Position numbers and translations under genes: made by a program
Shown: positions 55,963-64,000 of the stretch, in pieces
Layout: each line of letters opens with the position of its first letter
Numbering within the stretch: the first letter of the stretch is position 1
DNA from: Allacma fusca
Lineage: Eukaryota; Arthropoda; Collembola; Symphypleona; Sminthuridae
Direction of reading: 5' to 3'
NCBI GenBank assembly: GCA_947179485.1
Contig: OX359245.1
Coordinates: forward strand, 78,355,067 to 78,419,066
Length of the DNA: 64,000 nucleotides
The notes under the pieces: model-generated
What the model was told of the DNA's origin: nothing
The model's database searches: none
What the model saw: only the letters and a program-made list of their open reading frames with translations

Positions 55963-58255
55963 ATGGATTGCAGGAAGTCACTACGCTCCGAAGTGTCCCA
56001 ATTTACTATCTGGTCTTTGCCTGTATTTCGAAAATCCTTCAGTAGACTGTACCTGGAAAGCACTGCCCCAATTTTAATAAAAATCTCTTCAATTCTTTGC
56101 ATGGTCCCTTTCAAATACGATTACATGAAGCGTGAGTTGCGTAGCTCTGATGGGAATCATAAAAGAGTTTGGTTTGTTTTAGAAACATTGTTGCTAGCAC
56201 GGTTCGTATTCATTATTTGCACTCCCTTTCGACCTCAGTGTTTACTGTCCCTAGATGGGACATGGCAACAACGCGTGGAGACCGTTTTGTACTTTATATT
56301 GTGTGGTAGCATTTTCTTCGCACTACCCTTTCAAATGTGCTTCTTTCTTCGTCGCAACGAAATGACTTCTCTTGCCCTTTCTTTCACCCGGGTCGACGCG
56401 TTTTGTGGAGGTAAGCATCTACTCTACTGTATTCAAAAAATCCAGGTACATGTAATTATACCTAATTTTTGGATAAGTCTGCCTTTATGAGCGGGGTAGA
56501 AGTGCGATTCGGACTTGACTTCAGGTCCAATCCCGGAAGAAATCCGAAAAAAGACTATTGGCCCGACCCGGCCCGCCAACGGGCTAAATTGATATTCTAT
56601 CCGGCCCGTTTTATGCACCATAAATTTTATGATAGATACTCGAACCCGTTAAAAACTCAATGTCCAAAATATTTTACAAACCGAACCCGCTAATGATTGT
56701 TTAGCCTGAATATGCGTGAAATCAATGCTTGAACTTGCTAATTTGCTCCTTCAATGAATTTCCTCCCTGATTTCATAAGTTTTATGTTCCTGCAGAAAAC
56801 CTTTTCAAAGCAAAATCAGCTGTGGAGTCACTTTCTGAGGAGCACTTAATGATACAAGTGACGTGGATTCTTTCGTTATGTACGTTACTGGCAGTACCAG
56901 CAATTACGGGGTTTTTGTGTTGGTGCTTTCCGGACATGGTTGTTTTCTTCCCGTCTTATTTCTGTGATGGAGATGGATCCTGTGGAGATCTCCTTCTCAT
57001 TCCTTTATGCCTCGTTGAGGTCGCAGTTATTTTTAAGGGTATGCTCAGTGTTCATTTTGTGGGCCTTAATATTGCGACTTCGGTTTTACTCATAGATGGA
57101 GTCACTAATAAACTCAGGTAAATTATACTTTTAATTCAATACAAGTTGAAATTGGCAAGATGGAAAATCTGGACATTGTTTTTGCTTTCCATATCCCAAA
57201 TCGTTTAAGCAAATTATCAACAGATGCTCCTGGTCATTTTTCTTACCCGAGTAAATGGAAGGGGAAGACCTGAAATATGTGATTCCCCTATTTTAAAGTA
57301 AACCCTTTTCCAGATTTTTGTAAATTTGTTACATTGACATAACACAAAAATTGCGGGTATAAATTGTAAAAACGAGAAGTAATTGAGCAGTTCAAAATTT
57401 TGGAAATATTTTTGGAACTTTCATTTTGAAAGTTCTTTTGACGCTCATTACTTTTCCGAAATTTCATCTTTGAATAATAGTTAAAATATGCAGCTATCTT
57501 TAAGATCCCTACTTTGAGAATTGCGGGTTTGACGCTAAAGTATACACATCAAGCTTTTTTATAGGTTCAGATGATGATATGCAAGTCCATGAAAAAATTA
57601 CAAAATCAGAAACGTTGTTTTTGTCATGCGCAGAATTCTCAAACTATAAGGACCTGTGATACCTGTTGTATAGCTCATTTGAAAGACCACAAAATATCCA
57701 AACAAATGAGCTTCTTAGTTTCTTTCTTTGTTTTTGTCACAAACTATTTTCAGATTCCATGTGTTCTCAGCTGAGTGGGAAGAGAGTCAAAAAATATACA
57801 ATCAACTGCTGCTTTTGAAAACCCTAATCAATCAACTTCTTAATCCATTTCTACTCCCAGTTGCCTATTCCACTCTTTTGATTTTAAATGTTACTTTTTT
57901 CGTGGCTTCTATTCATGAATTTTCTTCCGCCATACACAATGTAGGGATATTATATTTGTATTTCCCCGTAACGTTTGTCTACATCTTTACTGCCAATTGT
58001 CTTATTCTGTATCGTTTCGAGCGTTTACAGATCTCATCAAATTTATACATACAGGCTGCAGAGCACAGGTACTTAAAAGATAAATTACTGGGTTACGGAG
58101 GGGACCCTAAATACAGAGCTTTAATGAGAAAAACGGTCCGGAAACCAGAGCTTACAATTAATATTGCGGGAGTCTACGAGATCACATTGGGTGCAGTTAG
58201 TCTCTACGCTCAAAATGTCATTGACAACATTTTTAACATGTTAATGATATACTAG
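55963..58255 (+). CDS. Family B 7TM chemoreceptor-like gene B12, intact
   Basis: Exons 55963-56410, 56796-57117 and 57754-58255 (448, 322 and 502 nt; phases 1 and 2), 423 aa, closest to B11. Exon 1: MDCRKSLRSEVSQFTIWSLP, two membrane segments, FKYDYMKRELRSSDGNHKRV between start and TM1. Exon 2: TM3 (residues about 170-200), loop FPSYFCDGDGSCG at 201-213, TM4. Exon 3: NQLLLLKTLINQLLNPFLLP, then segments around residues 290-310 and 320-340, the tract NLYIQAAEHRYLKDKLLGY, and the last helix GVYEITLGAVSLYAQNVIDN. Identical exon lengths in four loci show strong constraint on the design. Likely a membrane chemoreceptor or channel subunit; the ligand is unknown. Intron 1 holds a word-repeat fragment; intron 2 (636 bp) shows nothing. 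Confidence 0.82.
56490..56700. repeat. Word-repeat fragment (CCCGGCCCG) in intron 1 of B12
   Basis: GACCCGGCCCGCC, CCGGCCCGTTTTATG, TCGAACCCGTT and CCGAACCCGCT-type words make this stretch GC-richer than the intron around it. It resembles the margins of the element at 48881-49734. Ends not defined; probably truncated. Confidence 0.5.
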
Positions 58256-60254
58256 TACTATTAGTCTCTGTGAACATGGAATGTCCTAATAACAGGAGCA
58301 GTGCACTTTAATTCAAACGCTGTACACAATTATGTGTGAGTATCACATGGTATAACCATCAATCAAGGAGCTACATCAAATTCGAATTTTTTAGTCTGAT
58401 TATTTATATACAGAAAATCTGTACGCCTCTCTCACAGCTTGAATAATCAATAAATATTTGAAAATTAGACGTTGTTTAGTAACTTATGTTAGAGGGTACT
58501 GGAATTTAGCTTTACAAAATTTATTATTGACACGATTTTTATCGTCACCCGTGATTAAAGTATTGTTTTTAAAACATTGCAACAACGAATTTAAATTCTC
58601 GAATTTTTTCATTTGCTAATAATGATTTAAATAGAAGCATATACAACTCATGCTAATGCGCAATGTATGGTGTGGATGTAGGGGGTAGTGTTTCTGGTTG
58701 AGTTCAGTAAACTCGATGTCCATAGAATGATATCTGAAATTTACAAAATTTAACTGCATTATTTGTATGCTTATGCTTCAAAATTGTTGTAAGATAATTA
58801 TATTAGATAAGATAGTAAGAATATTTTAAACGAGCTCTAATATCCGGTAATTAGTTTCTGGTAACTGCTGAATTCATTTCCATGATAATCTCCAATATTT
58901 AAAGAGACTCCAATGTCTGTATTTTCATCTGCGTTGGGCATTGGGGATGATTCATGCTGAGGGAAATTAAATTTCACCCGGGTCATACCCGTCTGTATAA
59001 TAACAAGATCACAAAGAATTCCACTTTTTCATAAATCTGTTGCAGTATATATTTTATATCTAAACAAAGTCTGGAAATAATCTCGAAGCCATCAAAGGTG
59101 TTCTCACAAATTGTATGATAATTAACCAGAAATAATAAATACTAATACTAAAATAAACAAATATTAAATTGTTACGTTACTCGCTTCGTTAACAGATTCC
59201 GTGCATAACAGTCGTCTTTATGTGTTATATCTTATCTCTACTCTTTTCTAATAAATTATTTCGTAAAATGTTATTAAAAATATACACACGTATAGTTATT
59301 GGGATCTTTACCTGATTTACTTAGTATTTTACAGTCGTAAACCTCCCACTTAACTTTCGGATATTCAAGGAGGGTCCACTGATTTCTTCACAAGATTTGT
59401 TGTTTTCATGTCACTGTGTAAACAGGCCTGTGTGATTTTGTCTTATTCGCAAGAAGCCATTTAAATGGAACAACTTAAACAGTGTCGTCCTTAGGGAAAT
59501 GAACAATATAAAAGGTTCACTGCATAGTAATTAAATTAACTTCAACGATTTTAATTCTCAGAACTGCCAGAATGTACTGGAAATATTCTGCTGGATATGA
59601 TGCGCGTGTGATAGTGAGAACATTGCAATTATGATTTTAGAATGCAACATGCTCCTACTGGCAAAAGTATGCAAACCGTTAACGAAACTAGTTACGCCGT
59701 GATACAGTATATTGGTCCAATATCGTACTGCCTATCGTGTTCCAATAATCTCATGTGCGTCAAATTCAACCTACAACCATTGCCGGACCTTTAATGGCTG
59801 GCCGTGAAGTACCATCGTATTGGCTTGCCGTCATAGCCAGAAAAATATTTTCATTGTACCATGCAGTTGTCGTTGGCTTCTTTCTGGCAAGCCAACAAGA
59901 TTTGCCTGCCACTGTCTTCCCTTCATTGCCTAAAGTTGGCCCTGAAAGAACCGTGGTTCGTGGTTTACTGGGTACATACCTAAGTTTTATTAGCACAAGA
60001 ATCTAAGTGTGCTAATGTGGTAAAGATGGTGCACAAATTTTTGTGCATTCCTGGGACTGGGGTTCCTGTCATGGGATTTTTCGTTTGACTTCAACCTTTT
60101 AACACCGAAATATATGGATATAGTCATACATACCAGAGTACCACTCAAGGAGATACGATAAGGAAGCGACTGTTTTTAATATAGTGGTTAAAGCCGCCAT
60201 CTAGCAAGTTTATCGAAGAACCATTGAAAGATATCGCGGAGAATGTCCGGTGGT
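58256..60254. other. Gene-poor stretch after the cluster
   Basis: No supported gene. At 59755-60006 both strands are open for 75-83 codons and base composition is more even, but neither translation shows a motif or a splice context. A perfect palindrome ATATTGG-T-CCAATAT lies near 59710. Otherwise nothing. Confidence 0.4.
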
Positions 60255-60394
60255 ACCAAATTAACGGTTTCGGTTTCGGGTACAAAAAAATTTCCCGACT
60301 CGAATGTCCCGAGTTCGAGTTCGGGAGAAAAAGTTGAATTTACACCGGGTTTTTGTTATGAGTCGAGCCCAATTATTTGTTACCGATAGAAACA
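60255..60394. mobile_element. Right end of a TAGTGTTTCTATCGG element
   Basis: Ends ...TTACCGATAGAAACACTA at 60394 and is filled with CGGTTTCGGGTAC/GAGTTCGAGTTCGGG words. The left end was not found, so the copy is truncated. The terminus matches the left end at 61719 and, over TAGTGTTTCT.TCGGT, the end of the element at 36623. Confidence 0.6.
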
Positions 60395-61718
60395 CTAGTG
60401 GGGGCAACATAGTATTTTTAGCTAGCTCTTTTTATTTGACAAAGCCAGAATACAGAGTGGGCTGTGTGGGTATTGCGGGTAGTCGCGTGGAAAGCCAGAT
60501 TGGAAGGTTTTATGTGAGATCTGGTGATAGATGGGCTGAGTTCTACTGTCCCGGCCACAATATTGCCTTCCACCTGCCACTCGCCCATTTATTAACACTA
60601 TAATACATACGTAACTGTTTCCACCAGAATTCCACCTTCCAACAAACTTCCATTTGACCTTCCGCTTAAACTTCCACCATACTTTCCACTTGACCTTCCA
60701 CCATTGTCCACCTTCCACTTGACCTTCCACCATTTGCCACCTTTCACTTGACCTTCCAACACTTTGTACACATCCGGTTTTAAAAAATAGCCATCTGCAG
60801 TCCCACGTGTGTACTATAAAGTGCAACTATGCAAAGATACTTTAATATCCTCTTTAGTATTACTACCTGCTGCCAGTATCTGTTTTGCTTCGAGACTATT
60901 CACTTGAAAATGGCTCTCTTAAATTCTTATTTTTTATGCCCAAAAATATGTAAAATTGAACATATTACACTTACAATGATGTGGTAGCATAAATCATGCT
61001 GACAAAACAAGGCTAAAATGGTAAGTAGCAGTTATCAATGTTATCTAGGGCAGATGCAGAGTGAGAGATGTGTCTATATAAAGGAGACTAAACGGAGGCT
61101 TCTACCAAAATGATGCGGCCCGTAATTGAAGTTTGAGAACTTTAACCCGTGACTCAAGATACCACAATAAGAAATAACTGTAAAGTGGATTTGTCGGTAA
61201 TTTAGGTGTTTTAAAATTGTATTAAAATCTTTCCAAACATAGAAATCAAATTTCTAAGCAATACAACTATTTTTTGCACAAGTGGTGCGTGGCATACAAA
61301 CTCTTGACAAAAATTTGAAAACACTGGACTCGGTTCCATAAGTATACTCGATTTGATTCTGAGGCGTTGACAAAATAAAAGGCATAGCAAGTGGCAGTCT
61401 CATTACTTACACACATCAAAATGTTTATTACAAAGTGAGCATCGACTACATATAAAGATTGGAAGGAGGCCAGCTGCATACGCAACTCAACATTGTTACT
61501 TCCGAAACTTGGAGGGATAGAGATCAGACATTCCTTTGTGCATAACTTGGTTCAATTAAAGGAAACTATGAAGTCCAAAATATCCGAAAATCTAAATTGC
61601 ATACAAATTGCTACCTAGTGCACGAATATTTTCCTGGAACGTTAATAAATGTATCTAACAATAAATATAGGAATGTCAAAAAGCGAATATTTTGTTTAGA
61701 ATTAGCCCTTTCAAATTA
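60395..61718. other. Stretch between two outward-facing element ends
   Basis: Contains a minisatellite (separate entry). No gene supported; the open frames over 60304-60826 on either strand mostly reflect the repeats. Confidence 0.35.
60611..60757. repeat. Degenerate minisatellite CTTCCACTTGACCTTCCACCAT
   Basis: About seven imperfect units of roughly 20 bases built from TTCCA(C/A)(C/T)TTGACC and TTCCACCAT. Confidence 0.7.
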
Positions 61719-61830
61719 GTGTTTCTATCGGTAACAAATAGTTGGGTTCGACTCGACTCGAAACAAAAACCCGGTGTAAATTCCACTTTTGGGCTCGAAC
61801 TCGAACTTAAAGCATTTGTTTTGTAAAAGC
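61719..61830. mobile_element. Left end of a TTAGTGTTTCTATCGG element
   Basis: Starts TTAGTGTTTCTATCGGTAAC, then GGGTTCGACTCGACTCG and GGGCTCGAACTCGAAC words. It matches 60394-60300 in reverse for about 100 bases. No right end found. Confidence 0.6.
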
Positions 61831-62555
61831 GAAATAATGCAGCAATCACTGTGTCGTTTTCATTTTCTTCAATAAAATTTCAAATTTTCATTATAATTTG
61901 TTACAACCGGCCATCCCTCCATAACGCTCTTCATTGTTGCTTCGATAAACTTGCTTAATGCCAACTTTAACCATGATATTAAAAGCTGTAACTTCCATAT
62001 CGTAACTCCTTGAGTACAGCCAAACATTTTAGTGTCAAAATGTCGGAGCCAACGAAAAAGCACGCTCGTTAGGAATGCCAGGAATACCCAAGAATTCACG
62101 CGCCATCTTTGCCATATTAGGGAACTTAGCTTCGTGCGCTAATAAAACTTAGGTATGAGGAATGTTATTCGGTCATGTACAAATACTTGCTGCGTACAGA
62201 GACTGTTTTGTTTTATTTGATGTTTACATTATAATTATATAGAGAATCGAACGCTTATTGGGAAACTTTGTCAACCAATATCGGGCCATGGGTGAAAGCC
62301 TATAGGGCCTTAAATAAATAAATGCAAAATACAAATACTCGTGGAAACCTTGGGGAACCCACACGCTTATTTAGTAGCAAACTATTTATAGTGCTTCCAA
62401 AATTAAAGGGATTACCTTTCAAATATATTTCCGATTGTTTGGGTTATTGAGTTCGGGTAATCCCAGCTATGTCCATACAACTGGGTAATCAACAGTGTAT
62501 GCACATGTGCTGGCCCTTAGGAAGAGCAGCGAAAGGGACAATTAGATAGAACTAG
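61831..62555. other. Intergenic, nothing clear
   Basis: No frame with a motif on either strand. Confidence 0.35.
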
Positions 62556-62877
62556 CAACACCACATTCATACGTTCATATTCAAAGAGCCATGTTTGGAA
62601 CCTTTTGCTCCCTTTGACTTTACAATAAAATCGAATAGCGATCATTTTCTAAATGTGAAGAAAAATCAATCGTATAACTTTGTCTCAACAATAGCTTTGT
62701 TTTTGCATGTAATGTGTCTTGTAATTTCTTTAGCTGAATCTTGTTTCATACTTTTGATAGTACATACGCGCCTTGATTTTAAGGATTTTTTGCTAATAAT
62801 TTGTATTTTCATTGTCACGGCCCATGATTTGTTTATATACAATAATAACTACTCAAAGTTAGAAACTATTCCTGATG
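62556..62877 (+). CDS. Possible exon with two membrane segments
   Basis: An open frame without a good start runs from 62556 to a plausible donor (CCTGATG|GTAATG, GT at 62878). It encodes two hydrophobic segments (FVSTIALFLHVMCLVISLAE and DFLLIICIFIVTAHDLFIY). It could be an internal or first coding exon of a membrane protein extending beyond the window, or chance. No family recognised. Confidence 0.22.
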
Positions 62878-62897
62878 GTAATGCGAGCATTTCAAAT

Positions 62898-63523
62898 TAG
62901 ATCTTCTATTTGGGACAAAATTTCTGGCCCGTCCCGGTTCCGTCCCGATATTTTTTCAATACCTTTGTCCTCAGTCCTGTCTCGACAATCGGGACACGGT
63001 GATAAAAACCATGTTCATGTCCCGTCCCCAAAATGTTTAGAAAACGTTGTCCCCAGTCCTGAAAGTCCGGGCATGTGAACAAAATGTCTGTCCCGTTCCG
63101 ATAATTACTAAAAACAGTTGTCGACATTCTCATACCGAAAATCTGAACATGAGGAAAAACTCGTACAAAATATATTTGTACCAAAAACATAAAAAACATA
63201 TTTATAGAATCGTAGTTCCATTTCTACAACGTAAAATCGAATGTCTTCCATTCGGTGAAATAGTGCTCACAGAATAGTTTACTCTTTAGCACTAAAAGCT
63301 GATACGTTATCCTTGTTTTGCTATGCTTGCTTGTGTGTCAAAAAGTGTGTCCCGTCCCGAATACAATGGGAAAAATGCTTTTGTCTCCGTCCTGTCCCGA
63401 ATATAATGGGACAATTTTTGTGTCCCCCGTCCCGAATACGATAATTATTTCGTCCCCGGCGACGTCCCGACCCAGTCCGTCCAGTGTCCCGACGGGACGT
63501 GCCCGTCCCCGGTAGAAGCTCTA
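62898..63523. mobile_element. Non-autonomous hAT-like element, word CCCGTCCCGA
   Basis: 626 bp with ends TAGATCTTCTA and, reversed, TAGAGCTTCTA (10 of 11). Flanking 8-mers TTTCAAAT (62890-62897) and GTTCAAAT (63524-63531) differ at the first base. Margins repeat CCCGTCCCGA/GTCCC words. The small AT-rich core has no transposase. Confidence 0.8.
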
Positions 63524-63531
63524 GTTCAAAT

Positions 63532-64000
63532 AGAGTAGGATCAAAACTGCTCAGAAACAAAACGCCTACTCTGTACACTTTTTATTGGGATTGTCGCCAT
63601 TAAACAACGCAGGGCTTGTACAGTCGAAAATGTTTCCGATTGTAGAGGTAGTTGAACACCGGACAACCCCTTAGCGGGCGTCCCTATAAATTACCGCTCC
63701 AGGTTTGCAAGATATAGATGCAGAAGCTCATTTTCGTAGCATTAAGCATTATTTAAGCAGTTACTATTACGCTAATATGTAATTCGAACAACCAACTTTG
63801 AAACCGATTCGAATACGAATCGAACAGTATTTGTATTTGCATTTGAATTTTATTCGAATTTCAAAATACATTATACATATTCGGTTTGTTTCGGAATCGG
63901 TTTGAAATTCAAGCTATTATGTACCCGTGACTCTATGCACTTATATATTACTTATAACAATGAACTCGAAATAGCAATTATATTTACCGAACTTGATAGC
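63532..64000. other. Right edge; word repeat GATTCGAATACGAATCG near 63795-63912
   Basis: Mostly without features. At 63795-63912 GATTCGAATACGAATCGAAC, TTATTCGAATTTC and CGGAATCGGTTTG words suggest one more word-repeat element; no ends seen before the window closes. Confidence 0.4.

Noticed and set aside
59755-60006. 83-codon + strand and 76-codon minus-strand frames over the same bases
   Set aside because: No motif, splice context or paralogue; overlapping open frames of this size can arise from base composition.
60422-60826. 134-codon minus-strand frame rich in WKVKWK
   Set aside because: It is the translation of the CTTCCAC minisatellite and adjoining DNA.

Overview
This window is eukaryotic, AT-rich, intron-bearing DNA from an arthropod. 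The seven-transmembrane receptors that fill it belong to the arthropod gustatory/odorant chemoreceptor superfamily: seven intact loci end in the gustatory-receptor signature TYhhhhhQF on the last small exon. A non-insect hexapod such as a springtail would fit large expansions of gustatory-type receptors, but species and class are inference, not read from the sequence.

Layout: about 2.9-35 kb and 40-58 kb hold a tandem chemoreceptor cluster, every member on the + strand. Family A has eight loci (A1-A8) with one architecture: a ~1.13-1.17 kb first exon, a 90-nt second exon and a 69-114-nt last exon, with both introns in phase 0. It splits into three clades: I (A1, A2), II (A3 broken, A4, A6) and III (A5, A7, A8). 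Family B has four near-complete loci (B9-B12) with exons of exactly 448, 322 and 502 nt and introns in phases 1 and 2; it lacks the TYhhhhhQF motif. B11 and B12 are intact, B9 has one in-frame stop and B10 a 2-nt frameshift. Pieces of both families lie between them. Homologous flanks show that a compound unit (clade III gene followed by family B gene) was duplicated several times between 25 and 42 kb, then partly deleted. One non-receptor gene lies in the cluster on the minus strand (19.8-20.7 kb): a secreted coiled-coil protein with a tail-fibre-like domain.

The rest is intergenic DNA dominated by DNA transposons. Nine insertions, in eight families, have short terminal inverted repeats beginning TAG/CAG (one AAGG), 8-bp target duplications (seven exact, two with one mismatch) and no transposase: they are non-autonomous hAT-like elements. 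Each is filled near its ends with a degenerate short word repeated many times, different in each family. There are also pogo/Tigger-like MITEs (two nested inside hAT copies), a decayed pogo-type transposase at 51.2-52.7 kb, an internally deleted LINE at 43-44.4 kb and two LINE 3' scraps. The region 48.5-55.9 kb and everything after 58.3 kb are gene-poor. No tRNA, rRNA, CRISPR, retrovirus-like or Polinton-like element was recognised.

The intact receptors (A1, A2, A4-A8, B11, B12) would act as ligand-gated cation channels or channel subunits in chemosensory neurons. Conserved upstream blocks shared within each clade suggest common regulation.
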